64,000 nt of DNA. It comes from Distichodus sexfasciatus (taxonomy: Eukaryota > Chordata > Actinopteri > Characiformes > Distichodontidae). The translations under genes were made by a program, and so were the position numbers. The first letter of the stretch is position 1; each line of letters begins with the position of its first letter. Of the stretch, positions 36,795 to 48,009 are shown one piece after another. Location: contig JAVGVS010000161.1 in assembly GCA_032718565.1 (NCBI GenBank), positions 546,450 to 610,449 on the forward strand. The letters run 5' to 3'. Under the pieces are notes generated by a model. The model worked only from the letters and a program-made list of their open reading frames with translations, ran no database searches and was not told where the DNA came from.

Positions 36795-36811
36795 GTAAGT
36801 ATTGGAAGAAT

Positions 36812-36834
36812 TGTGTGTGTGTGTGTGTGTGTGT
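36812..36834 (+). repeat. (TG)n microsatellite in 308-bp intron
   Basis: TG tract 18 bp after the microexon donor. Confidence 0.9.
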
Positions 36835-37102
36835 TCGTAAGAAAAAGCATGAAAACTGCCTTGTTTCTGCATGAATATGAATTTCATCATTCTTGCTCCC
36901 AAGTGTGTAGCGGCAGCCTGGTAAAGTGAGGCAGAGTATTAAGTTCTTTTAAGTCTGTTGTTAATGTGTCAGTGACACTGCAAAGTGACTCATCTAGTGT
37001 AGATGGCATTAAACTATAACCACCAATGGACTTCAGATGTGTGTGACGGAATTGTTTAATGGTCTTGTCCTTTTTCTTGTCCTTTTCCCTGCTCTCGCCC
37101 AG

Positions 37103-37200
37103 ACTACTTTGCCAAACACATGGGAGATTATGAGGGTGTGTTGGCCTCCCTGGAGACACTCAACCTTTCAATTCTCAAAGCCATGGACTTCACAAAGAAG
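37103..37200 (+). CDS. necab2: necab2 exon: post-EF-hand helix region
   Basis: The acceptor is TCTCGCCCAG and the donor AAG/GTTAGT. Starting with a carried G it reads DYFAKHMGDYEGVLASLETL, then NLSILKAMDFTKK. This is the exit helix of EF-hand 2 and the segment joining it to the NECAB homogeneous region. The exon is 98 nt and ends in phase 0, matching the next exon. No stops or indels are present. The residues follow the vertebrate NECAB2 pattern closely (HMGDYE, VLASLETLN, TKK). The intron that follows is 20.9 kb, the longest in the window, and is mostly transposon-derived. Confidence 0.95.
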
Positions 37201-37247
37201 GTTAGTGTGGCGATCGAGCGAGCGGTCTCTAATGGTTGAAAACGTAC

Positions 37248-37418
37248 ATGTGTTTATATTTATGGCATTCGTCAGACGCTCTTATCCAGAACTCCCTCCA
37301 TCTCCTAATTACAGGGACAGTCTCCATGGAGCAACTTGGGGTTAAGGGACTCGCTTTGGACAGTAGTAGTGGTTGTGCTGAGAGTAGGAGAGAGTTGGAT
37401 ATGAAGCTTGGTCCTTAG
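37248..37418 (+). repeat. family C repeat, interrupted by hAT-type insertion
   Basis: TTTATATTTATGGCATTCGT, CAGACGCTCTTATCCAGAAC, GGAGCAACTTGGGGTTAAGG and TAGTGGTTGTGCTGAGAGTA. It continues after the inserted element at 38335. Confidence 0.7.
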
Positions 37419-38326
37419 TAGGAGTGTAAATCAGTACTTTCATCACGACTATATTGATTCAATTTGTTTCTGTCGATATCACAAAGTTTGATACGATTTA
37501 ATTTTGATTCAGCTCAGTCCAGGGGCCAGCAGCAGATATTGAACAGTAACATACAGTATGTTGATGTAACCAGGTCACTTACATTCATGTCAAATCATGT
37601 TTAGATTTGCCCGATACTTCCATCCCATTTTATTGAACGTCGGAAAGGTAGCGCTTATGCCAAGCATGTCCAAAACCCGAGGTTGGATTTTAAGACGCCT
37701 TCTGTCTTAAAACGTATGCCGTTATTTTGTGCCAAAATTCTGAGCATGCAATGGAATGTTCGTGAGCAAAATGAGGTTTAATTCTTATCAAAGTCCTAGG
37801 TTTAACCATTTTCTTAACCTTAGCTTAACACTAGGGCTCAGCATAACCCTAAGACTAGCCCTACCCCAAGGCCTTAAAAATAAAATTGACAGAACATCTA
37901 ACAGTGGTTCCACTTTTAAACATCAACCTACAGTTAGGTTTAATTCTCATCAACTCTGCCTGCACACACGAAAATCTTTAACAAACAAAAATTGCATTTG
38001 CCTCGCTTAGCAAATGTGAGCTCGCACATGGACTATAATGTGAGCCACATACTGCTGCACTTAATAGTATGGTAGGTAGGGTGCTCTTATCAAACACCTC
38101 TATGCATTGGGGTTGTAGCTACGCTCTAAATGCTCTGTCCTCGCTCAATTCTGCTTTCATGCTCGCTTGACTTTGCGCTGTGTTAGAATTGTCAAGACTC
38201 TGCCTTCCTCATTTATCGGTATTGGCAGATACACACATGAAAAACATCGGATGTGGGCATCGGCCAATAATTTCCATATCGTACATCCCTAGTATCGATG
38301 TAGGTTGATGTATCATTACACCCCTA
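37419..38326. mobile_element. hAT-type element with exact 8-bp target duplication and an inner element
   Basis: GTCCTTAG at 37411-37418 is repeated at 38327-38334. Ends are TAGGAGTGTAAATCAGTACT and TGTATCATTACACCCCTA (inverted at TAGG.GTGTAA). A second hAT-type sequence occupies about 37590-38291 inside. Confidence 0.88.
37590..38291 (+). mobile_element. hAT-type element fragment nested in 37419-38326
   Basis: ATTTGCCCGATACTTCC, GGAAAGGTAGCGCTTATGCC, AAGCATGTCCAAAACCCGAG and CTTCTGTCTTAAAACGTATG are shared with 40640-41340, and inverted with 51009-52127 and 56889-57541. The right end CATATCGTACATCCCTA is intact; the left terminus is truncated. Confidence 0.75.
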
Positions 38327-38940
38327 GTCCTTAGGCAAGTGTCTAATCAATGGGGGTAGATTCCATCGGGAATAAATTCACAATATCCTTTATGTTAAAT
38401 CTAATGAGACCAGTCCTTCTTAAGTCCACCGTTTTGTTTGATAGTGAAGTTAACACCCATGTGAGCAACGCAGTTGCCTAATATTCATAGTTTAGCCCTT
38501 AGCCCTTAGAATTGTAAAACTAATGTAAAATCACTGTTATATGGAAGATGAGGGATGGAATATGTCTGAGGGATATGTGTTTGTGCACTTGTGTGCGTTT
38601 GCATTCTGTGCATTACCACATATGAATGTCTGCTAAAGTGTGCATATAGCAGTTGCTGCCAACGTGCTAAATATAACTCCTCGTTTCAAAGCAGTGCTTG
38701 CATATTCTGTTTGGTATTTGCTCCTCATTACTGAAATCTGGAGCCGAAGCTGGAGTGCTTCAGTCACTGAGCTGCACTCAAACCAGGCGTCTCTTCCTTT
38801 ACGTTTCAGAGTGGATCGTTTGATTCATGGGACAAAAAAAAATCTGCTTCTCTTCATTTCAACTTTTTCACTCGTTGCGTCTCGCCTCTTAGCTTCTGTT
38901 CTCTTACGTGCTCTTCTGTCTTACTCGGTTTGGTTGCACT

Positions 38941-38963
38941 CTCTCTCTCTCTCTCTCGCTCTC
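38941..38963 (+). repeat. (CT)n microsatellite
   Basis: TCTCTCTCTCTCTCTCTCGC tract. Flanking 38335-39120 is unique intron sequence with no recognised feature. Confidence 0.8.
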
Positions 38964-39141
38964 CCTCGTATGTGACAGCTTTTGCTCTTGTACAGCATGC
39001 TGAGTGATAGATCATGTGGAGCTTCGCGTGATTACTGCAGGTTAGAGTTCTTAAAGACCGCGGTGCTGCAGGGCTGTAAAATATCCAAGCGAATATAAAC
39101 CCAGTTTACTCTTTAAATATTTATTGCCCATTTAGGATGCA

Positions 39142-39197
39142 GTGTGTGTGTGTGTGTTTGTGTGTGTTTGTGTGTGTGTGTGTGTGTGTCTGTGTGT
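39142..39197 (+). repeat. (GT)n imperfect microsatellite
   Basis: GT units interrupted by TT and CT. Confidence 0.9.
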
Positions 39198-40004
39198 GGA
39201 TTTACGTGATCTGCTCTGCTGCAGTGGCCTCTGGGACCCAGCGCACGGCCGTTTTGATAAAAAACCACTTCTTTTTAACTGCAACTTAAATGACTACAAA
39301 CAAGTGCAACATTAGTGATTTAGGAAAGCCATTTTTACCTCCCCTGTTTACTGCCGCACTCTTATTTCCTCCCACTTCTTCTAATGCTCTCCGCCCCTCT
39401 CTCCCTCTTTCACTCCTGTCATCTTACCAGTCAGGGCAGTGCTTGTTCTTCAGCCATCTCTTATAACGACAGTGTTGATGTTTCTTCCCAGACGAAGAGC
39501 GTACTAGAGCTCAATATGTGGTCCAGGCAAAAAGGGAGGCGGCAAACACATCACTGCTGCCAGATTCATATGTATTTTTTCTTATCATTATACATTTGCA
39601 CATTGGCCAGATTTTATGAAAGCAAGAAATGGAATCGACAGAGGATGTGTGAAACAGACAGATAAAGACAAAGAGAGCTGGAAAATTTGAAAGCGAGAGT
39701 TTTGGTAATGGCATATGGATTCGGTGCCACTCTCCATTCCCGTCATTGCTGTTATTATTTTAACAGCAAGTCATCTGATCCAACTTGGCTAACATTGTCA
39801 AAAATATAGAGCTATTCTGCCCTGAAAACCAAATGAAACCTGTTATTGCCAGCTCACAAAAATATATTTGGGAGTACATTATCTACACTGAGAGTACATA
39901 CCTCCTTTTTCTTGAATTATTATTACAAGAGCCCCATCAATATTGAATATTTGGGACAGATACTTGAAGGTAGTTGATACATGGTGCATTGACCAATATC
40001 CATT

Positions 40005-40190
40005 CACATTTACAACATTTGGAAGATGTTCTTTTTCCATTGTGGCATTTCCTAATTATCGGAACGGCCTCAGTGGAGCAACTTGAGGTTAAGGGCATTG
40101 CCCAACCCAATTGTGGTAGTTAGAATAGAGCTAGATTTGGACATGTGACTTTGTGGTCCATAAGTGAGTCTTCTACCACTAGATACCACC
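40005..40190 (+). repeat. family C repeat, diverged
   Basis: CATTCACATTTACAACATTT, CAGTGGAGCAACTTGAGGTT, AAGGGCATTGCCCAACCCAA and TTGTGGTAGTTAGAATAGAG. Confidence 0.6.
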
Positions 40191-40639
40191 ACTACTATTT
40201 TATTTTTAACCAGAAATATGGCACAGTTGTAGTCACTTTGTGATATTGCTCCCGAAAGGAGCGCAGGATGTAATCTTTTTGCACAAGAAGAAGAAATACA
40301 CAACAATGACAAGAACAAGTGTGTTCATTTGCGCATATGAAATGTGTCTGGTACAAAGCTCAGCTGTGTTCTGTTGTGACGAGTTGTATAGTTTGAGATA
40401 GGCTTCGTGGTCTTGTTCTTATTCTTGTTGTAGTAGTTCTGCTTGGTTGAATCTTCGTTCATCTCTGCTGCGTGAAAAGTGGGCGTTGCCAGAATTATAT
40501 TAAAGCTATAATTAAAGCTAGAGAAGAACGATCAAGGCTTGAGCGACATCAAAATATATATAAGAGATTGTCATGACATCAGCCAAGATTTTCTTCCCAA
40601 ATCACCAGTTGTAGTCCTTACCGATATAACATGGGATAA

Positions 40640-41340
40640 AACAGATTCAAAGTAGGAATTCACGATAATATCGGAATCATATCAGAATCAGCTGGAAACT
40701 GCTTTTTTTAAGTAATTGGCGTCGGACTGATGTTTAGATTTGCCCGATATTTTCCACTGAAAGGTAGCGCGTGTGCCAGGCATGTCCAAAGTCCGAGGTG
40801 AGATTTTATACGGCCCGCGTCTTCTGTCTTAAAATGTATGGTGTTATTTTGTTCCAAAATTATGAACATGGAGTGGAGCAACATCTCTTGTCTTTGTGCA
40901 CTCAACTTTGCCTGTAAGGACAATTTTTTTAAACTAAATTGTGTGTTTGCTTCACTTAACGAATGCGAGCTTGTACATTGGCTGTGTCCCGAGTCGTGTA
41001 CTACCGCACTTAATAATTTGGTGGGTAAGGTGCTCATATCATACTTTTCTCTGTGGTAGTATGCATCCCAGGAAATAGCCGGGGTTGTAGCTTAATGGCT
41101 CTGTACACGCTAGGCAGTGCACATTGGGTTTCACGCACGCCCTATTTGACTTGGTACAGCACATAGGGTGGTAAGTGAGAAGTGACTTTTTTGTTAAATG
41201 TTGAGCACTACACTCGAAGTGCTCTGCCCTCGCTCGACTCTTAGAAACGTCAGAACTGTGGCGTTATTTTGTGCCAGAATTCTGAGCACGTAGTGGAACT
41301 TTTAACAAGTAAAATATCTTGTCATTACGCGCACAACTCG
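40640..41340 (+). mobile_element. hAT-type repeat, same family as 37590-38291
   Basis: AATTCACGATAATATCGGAA, ATTTGCCCGATATTTTCC, AGGCATGTCCAAAGTCCGAG, CGTCTTCTGTCTTAAAATGT and CTACCGCACTTAATAATTTG. The right part is broken up (a TTCTGAGCA..GTGGAACTT segment repeats at 41270-41310), and the 41353 element sits in its last portion. Confidence 0.7.
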
Positions 41341-41352
41341 CGTAATCGCCAA

Positions 41353-41723
41353 TAGGGCTGCGTTCAAAAAATCGATTCACCGATCAATATTGATTCTCAT
41401 TCGAAAAATACGATATCGATTCAAAAATTCACCGATCGATCTTTTCCTGCGGCTATGCACTACTTCTCGCGACCGCGCAAGGAGAGCTATAAAAACGTGA
41501 GACCGGCGAAACCGAAACCAAACAGAGCCATGGCTGAAGCTGCTCCGCTCAAATCACCGTCGGGCCTAATTTTATAACCAAGCAAAACTAGTGTTGACGC
41601 AAAGAAATCTCGAAATAAATCGATATTGAATCGAATCGAATCGAATTGAGAATTGAATCGGATCATGACGTTGTGAATCGGAATCGAATCGATTCAGGAA
41701 ATCAGCAACGATACCCAGCCCTA
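41353..41723 (+). mobile_element. hAT MITE with exact 8-bp target duplication and remnant transposase start
   Basis: ATCGCCAA at 41345-41352 is repeated at 41724-41731. Termini TAGGGCTGCG / ATACCCAGCCCTA are inverted; sub-terminal ATCGATT words are dense on both sides. The middle keeps a TATA-like CTATAAAAACG (about 41488) and, about 40 nt on, an ATG opening MAEAAPLKSPSGLIL before a stop. This looks like the promoter and first codons of an autonomous hAT element, the rest deleted. Confidence 0.92.
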
Positions 41724-43329
41724 ATCGCCAATGAATTGGTCAGACCCTAATTACTACTCTCAAAAGGTTTTCCCATTGTTGAACTGAACCTGCCTGTTTC
41801 AAATGTTACAGTATCACTATTCCCAAGTCAAGCACTTCATCAGTACACACACTCTAATGGACCGTATCCCACTAGTTACCCATTAGACCCTTATGGTAGT
41901 GCTATTGAGCACCATAAACTATGGCCACTGTACTGCAGGTCTCTGCATTAAGGTCTTGCCTCCAGGGACTTAGTTCAATATTACCTCTTCTTCAGCTGAC
42001 TGAACAAGCCCCGAGATTGATGTTCATGGGATGGAGGCTAATCAAATGGCCCCGTCTCCCATCCAAGTAATGAACTCTGGTGATTGCCATGTCTTTCTCT
42101 TTTCAGATCCTTGTCCTTCCCAGGTCCCCTGATTCTCTGGCCGGCTACCAGTATGTATTAATGTAAATGTGTTATTTTCATACGGCTCTTGAAATATTCA
42201 TGCATTGACAAGGCTGAGTTTCTACTCTGGAAGTAGTCGCAGCCCGTTTTATGCTGTGCGATTGAGCGGAATGGATAAATTCTTTTGGATTGGGTCGTAA
42301 TGTGACATCTTGGGTTTTCGAGTATAGTAATTCAGTTCTACTTTATCATCCATACAGTATGGCTCATGGCAGTATCCTTTTCAATTAGGCACCGGCAGCG
42401 AGCTGCGCCGAGTACGATACGCATGGAGGAGAATCCTGACGCTTTCAAACTCGTTAACAGCTACTATCTCTGACAACCTGCAGAGCAAATTGAGCTCAAC
42501 AAGAGAGCGCCGGTGTCAGAACCACGGACAGTTCCCTTCCTCCATCTCCACTTTTCCGAGCATAGGAGAGAAAGGGCGAGATTAGAGCAGCCGAACCAGA
42601 CAAAGAAGCGTGAAAAAACACCTGCTCCCCTCTGTCAGAGGTCCCTTATCGCACATGAGCGTGTCTGTCTTTCACCCTGTGCTACGCACTCAGTCAGAAA
42701 TGGCCAGAGGTCTTATCTCTCTCCCAGTCACTCAGGCCGATGCGGTCTCACACAAACACTTCCATCGCTCGACTAGCTGAAGTCAGTTGTGAAGAAAGCG
42801 GATCCAAACACTCGTTCTGAGTGTGGAAGCTGACAGCTTCAGATGAAATGCTTATCTTCAGTGTGCAAAGAAAACAGTGGAGGCAACTTGAGTCGATTTT
42901 ATCTAGATGTACCCTAGGTCCATTCTATGAAATTCACACTGCGACAACTAGAGCTTACAGGCCACCCTCGTTTTGACGTTACACTGAACGCTGGTGTAAG
43001 AACTGTCTGAGGCTGTTATTTATTCTTTCTTACTATTTGAGAATTCCCTCAGCTATTTCTGTGGATTGTAAATATAAAAAAAAAAGTCTTTCGTAAGGTT
43101 TGAGCTGGCAGGCATATAGCAGAGATAATACGCTGTGTTACACAAAATGTTTGTCTAGAGGTCTATTCTGCAGACTTCAGTGTAGACTAAAACTTTAACA
43201 CATTCAGAAAACATTATATGTACTCACTTTTAAAATTAGAAACTAAATATACCCCGCAGTGAAGATAATAGCTATTTTCGGCTAACATTAAAGACTTGCA
43301 ATGATGGCTGAGGCTGACAAACCCTAACA

Positions 43330-43530
43330 GTCAGACAAAACCCTGAAACAAAAATTAAAGAAACAGAAAGCCAAAACCCAATTAGAGCTAAGGGAAACCA
43401 AACCAAATCCAGAATAAAAATCATGAAATAACAGCACACAGAAAATAGAGACAAGAACAAGACAAAGAGAAGACGCAGATTTAAATACTCCACTCTGTGC
43501 CAAACTGTGACAAACACCAAGATACACATT
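43330..43530 (-). repeat. dispersed A-rich repeat, same family as 490-985 (tentative)
   Basis: Minus strand has GGGTTTTGTCTGAC.. and GGTTTCCCTTAGCTC..; orientation matches the other copies. Similarity is weaker than among the others. Confidence 0.35.
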
Positions 43531-45187
43531 GCAAAATATGATGATGAATCCATACTGCATGCAAATAAGATTTCAAACTGAATTCGACAGAGCTTAACAA
43601 ACCACTTCATCAAATAGTGCTGTACAGTAGCCAAACAAACAAAAAAAAGAATTGTTTTCCCTCAGACACTTACGTCATCAAAAGCATTGCTGTGTTAATT
43701 GTGAAGGCTGAGAATATTTCTAGAACATGCATTTATAATTGGCCATTTAGAAGGTGGAAGTGGCTAATGAAGGATGGAGCATGGGTAAGAAAAAAGCAAG
43801 AATTTATTAAATATATAATCTTCCTTCCATGCACACCATTTTAATTAGCCCTTCTCATTAACTTTTCTGTAGCCTAACCGTCTGGATGTGGCTTGTGAGT
43901 TTATATGATGTGCAGCTTGTTAGAACTTCAAAAAGAGAACATTTTAGTGTGAAAGCATGTTTTTTTATTTTTAGGGGTAGATCTTTTTTTTTTTATGAAT
44001 ATTAAAACGTCCTTTTTCCTTATAATATTGTCTCTTACTCAACTTAGAAGACAGCAAGCAAATATGACACATACGTCTTTTCACATACATGTGCTATAAA
44101 TAACATTATAGAGGTCACCATATCAAAAATGATGGCTTCATAACGGAGACTACGTTGCCCTGGGTTTATATCCACTAGCCAGGCAAATGGCGTCCAGTGA
44201 CGTTCATGTTTGCCTGTTGTCTTCCGTGTATTTGAGGAGATTAAAAACCCTGGAAGGAGTGATGCGATGGGTGGCATCAGGATTTTTCCCAGAGGCCCAG
44301 AGGCAGCGCTACCTGTCAGACATGATCCACTGTAAAGGCATTGTGGACTGTCACAACATACTGGAAATGAGCTCCGTGAGCTCCAGACAGCTGAGCAGGA
44401 CGTCAGTCAGGAGCTTCAGATTCAGGCTTAGGCATTAGTATGAAGGAAAATAATGAACTTAAGTTTGTTTGGTTTTCTGCACAAATAATTAATGTTATAA
44501 TTATGCAGAGTATTAAGGTCAAGTCATGACTTCTCATACAAAAGTAAGGACAAGGTCTGAAATCCTCAACTATGCTAAACCAAAATAGAAGACAAATGTT
44601 TTTTTTTTCTTTCAGTGGCTAGAAAAACGTATGCTGTTGCATTGTCATGTCTGGCTTTAAAAGAGATATTAAAGGGTGGCACTGGTCGGTTGCTCAATTA
44701 TCTTGCTACCCTGACAACCTTGTGTTATTGCAGTGTTAGGCTAATTGTGAAAATTCATATATTAACAAAAAGGAGTGTGTACATGGGTCTCATTTTCTAT
44801 AAAAAATATATATTTGTTCACATTAAAGAACCTGGTAAAAATGTCTCACCGACCAAAATGAAAACAGCCACATAATTTGAACGCTTGATTAAAGAACCAT
44901 TGGATAAGGAAGGAAGGTTATTAGAGCTCAGAAATATTTCCATTGTTTGTTGAAACTCTAGTTCAAGAGTTGAGTCTGAGTTCAGAGTTGGTCTGGTGTC
45001 TGGTGTTTTGTCCACTTTTCATATTTGTTCAAATTGGCCCTATGTCAGTACCTTTCTAAGTGATGTTATCTGTGTCATTCAGCATTTTTTCTTATGGAAA
45101 AAAAACAATTTTATGTATGAACCTGTTTTCGCCCAAGATTTTAGTTACCTCTCAAACACAAACAGGAAAAAATAAGGAACCTAAATA

Positions 45188-45400
45188 GAACTATAGAATT
45201 GTTTACGTTCATTTGGAGCTGTCAGTCAACTCAGCTTTTCAAATAACTTGAAGGAAAAGCTACTGTGAAGTAACAATGTGAATGGAACCGCAACATCTTA
45301 ACAGAATGCACCTGGGGATAAATACGAGTATATTAAATGTGCAGTTTAAATAGGTTTCTCCAGTGTTCTTGTCCTCATAAACATTGTTCAGTCTGGTTAA
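45188..45400 (+). repeat. diverged direct duplicate, copy 1
   Basis: GGAGCTGTCAGTCAACTCAG, CTACTGTG.AAGTAA.AATGTGAA, CAACAGAA/TAACAGAATGCAC and TCCTCATAAACA occur in the same order as at 46480-46720. Confidence 0.55.
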
Positions 45401-46479
45401 AATACTTGCTGCAACCAGGCATTTTAGCTTTGGTATAACATATTACTTTATTTTTATCTGTGCAAAGCACTGTCTATTTAGGAATATCACTTGACTTGGT
45501 CATCTCATTGGGCTTGGTCTGCAGCGTGTTTGGTTTTGCTTTTATTATTATTTTTAAGTTTTTCCACACATTGGCCATAGGTCAGAGCCATCCTAAGAGG
45601 GACCGTTTTTTAAAAGAAAAAGCTTTTACATGTTTGTCCTATTTTCTTACAGCCATATTGTGGTTTCGCTGATATTACAGTTTCCACGTTCCATATATGC
45701 AAGACCCTGAGTACATATTAACGAACCTCTTTTGAATGCTGACGCTTGAGTGTTGGGGATTAAATCAAAGAGCTTCTGTAAACAATCAGCAGATGCATTA
45801 ATCCTCCTCCCCTGCTCCCCCTTTCCTTTCTGCTAGTACACTCTCCCGCAGTCTTCACTTCACTCATGAATATGGATGAGGAAGCGAGTCTGGAATTCCG
45901 AATCCGTGGGTTGCCATTGCGTTGTACAGTTCATGTGCTATCCTTAGCACTAATGAGCCAGTCTTCTTATTGCAAACTGTTGTGTGTTTTAATTGCTTTC
46001 AGAATACTGTGCTTCTTGTCATTGCATCACATAAACAGGGCTTAAAGCACGGAGTGGCAGAGTACCAGTTTGGCACTGGATGTGGTTTTCATATTGACAC
46101 CCTGTAATTCAATCTGTCAGTGCAATACGAATGCAACAAATAATTGTGTTGCCATATTCATGGAGAACAAAAGGTGGGTGATATTTTGCTGGTATTAAGT
46201 CAACCAGCCATTTGGAATTGCATGAATTTGACATTAGGAGTATTAAAAGACTAATAGCCTGCAATTGAAAAACAAACAAACATGCTAATATGGCTTCAAC
46301 ATTCATGTGAAACTGACTGATCCCTGTTTACTTTTATTCATTTTTCAAGATGCAAAAAATAGTCTTTATTTCAAGCCTTAATTTTCTTCTTGTTCATTTC
46401 TTTGGACAAATATGTGATTTTAGTGAGCTAGTTACTTGACAACATAAAGGGAGGAAAAATGACAGAGCAAGAAAAAGCA

Positions 46480-46720
46480 TAGAACTGTTAACAACATTGG
46501 ACAGTTAGTAGGAGCTGTCAATCAACTCAGCCCAGCTTTTTGTACATCAACAAATTGCTTCTATAACATCTGAGTGGAAAAAAACTACTGTGCAAAGTAA
46601 TAATGTGAAGGGAACTTATCAAGCTTTTCAACAGAACACACTTGAGGGAAAATGTATTGGATGGGCAATTGAAATAGTTTTGTCTGATGTCTTGTCATCA
46701 TAAACAATCTAGGGTTGGTT
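46480..46720 (+). repeat. diverged direct duplicate, copy 2
   Basis: GGAGCTGTCAATCAACTCAG, CTACTGTGCAAAGTAATAAT, CAACAGAACACACTTGAGGG and GTCATCATAAACAATC. It lies 1.3 kb from copy 1; the termini are not defined. Confidence 0.55.
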
Positions 46721-47020
46721 TTAAAGTGGTGCTGCAATCACTCACAAGAGGTGCTTTGGTTTTACTGTGTAGCATGGAACCACCAGAAGTATTCAACTTT
46801 ATAGGAACATCCAGTTTTCTCAAAAGTATTTTTATCTTTACCATTAATCTTTGCCTTCCATTATTATTCTTGCAGTTTTCTAAAAGGCTAGATCTCTTCC
46901 CAAGAGTTCATTAGCTTTTAGCAGTAGCTTTTACAGCACTGTGGACAGCAATTAGCAATCAGTCCCATTATAAAAGTGAAAATGAGATTCCTCACTTACA
47001 GAGTTTCAAACATATTTGCA

Positions 47021-47560
47021 TAGAATCTTCACTGGTCTCACGATTTGATTCGATTACGATTATCAGGTCAACGATTCGATACGATATCTCGATGCATCCC
47101 ATCAATTTTTCGACATTACTTTTCATTTCATGCTGATTGAGAATAGATTGCAGATCGGTCAGCCATAGCTATAACCGGGATGTTCTTTTTAACTAGAATT
47201 TTTATGTCGTAGCCAAAAAATCACCAAGCAATGTCATTATGATATAATCGAGGCGTTTTCAACTGCTTCTGTCCCAGGGACCACCACTCAAACTAAGCAG
47301 CCTGAGTGTGGGGAGGAGTATTTTTTTCCTATTACTTTTTAGATATTTACATTAAATTCATTATTCATTAATATGCCCAAATCATCTGGAAATGATTTGA
47401 AAAATAAATCACATGGAATACTATAAAAAAGTGATTTCAGTACTGAATCTGGATGTCACGGACCACCTGCAATGCTGCCGCGGACCACCAGGGGCAACGG
47501 ACCGCTGGTTGAAAACCCCCAATATAATTGATTATGGTCTGCCACAGTATCGATACAAAA
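47021..47560 (-). mobile_element. hAT-type element, minus orientation, related to 54469-55337
   Basis: TAGAATCTTCACTGGTCTCA, CGATATCTCGATGCATC, GAAT..TTTTTATGTCGTAGCC, AATGTCATTATGATATAATC and GCGTTTTCAACTGCTTCTGT are the complement of 54560-55337. A LINE tail (47563-47640) abuts the far end. Confidence 0.7.
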
Positions 47561-47562
47561 TC

Positions 47563-47640
47563 GTCAACGTCAAAGGAAATTTATTGTCACCTCAACCATT
47601 TACAAGGATACAGAGAGAGGAAATGGTGAAGCTGTGATAT
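47563..47640 (-). repeat. short LINE-type tail, minus orientation
   Basis: CGTCAACGTCAAAGGAAATT, TATTGTCACC and AAGGATACAGAGAGAGG match the complement of the (GACTTT)n-ended tails. Confidence 0.5.
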
Positions 47641-48009
47641 AAAAAATAATCAGCATGTGAGTGAAATTAACCATTTACTCACATACACATGGACCTCATT
47701 GTACAATGTATTATGTGCAAGACAGTTGAAGGTAGCGAATTTGACCATTTGGTAGGGTCTCTGAGCCCAACAACATATTTGCTCAAAGTGATGTTTTATG
47801 AGATTACTATCTAGTAACTTTACCCCTAGTTTTTCAGGCTTTGATGTGCTAACAAACATCAAATTCTGTGCCAGGTTTTATAGTGACACTTAAGTTGGTA
47901 ATGTTAGTCATTTCTGGTTTTTGCTGATCAAATGTTGTTTTGATGCTGGTTTGGTTTTAAAGCTTAAAGAAGTCCAAACAAGCCACAGTTTGGTCTTCAT
48001 AGACTATAT

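Larger units (their letters stand above)
41732..47020. other. mostly unique intron sequence
   Basis: No necab2-compatible exon was found. 42370-42780 is GC-richer and open in one frame (42513-42776) but has no convincing acceptor, donor or family match. 43330-43530 is a copy of the minus-orientation A-rich repeat. 45188-45400 and 46480-46720 are a diverged direct pair. The remainder shows no feature I can name. Confidence 0.5.

Noticed and set aside
41514..41565. Short coding start MAEAAPLKSPSGLIL as an independent gene
   Set aside because: Lies inside a bounded hAT MITE and stops after 15 codons; it is a transposase remnant.
42107..42130. Exon-like piece between CTTTTCAG and CAG/GTCCCC
   Set aside because: The flanking necab2 exons join in phase 0; this piece would break the frame and has a poor donor.
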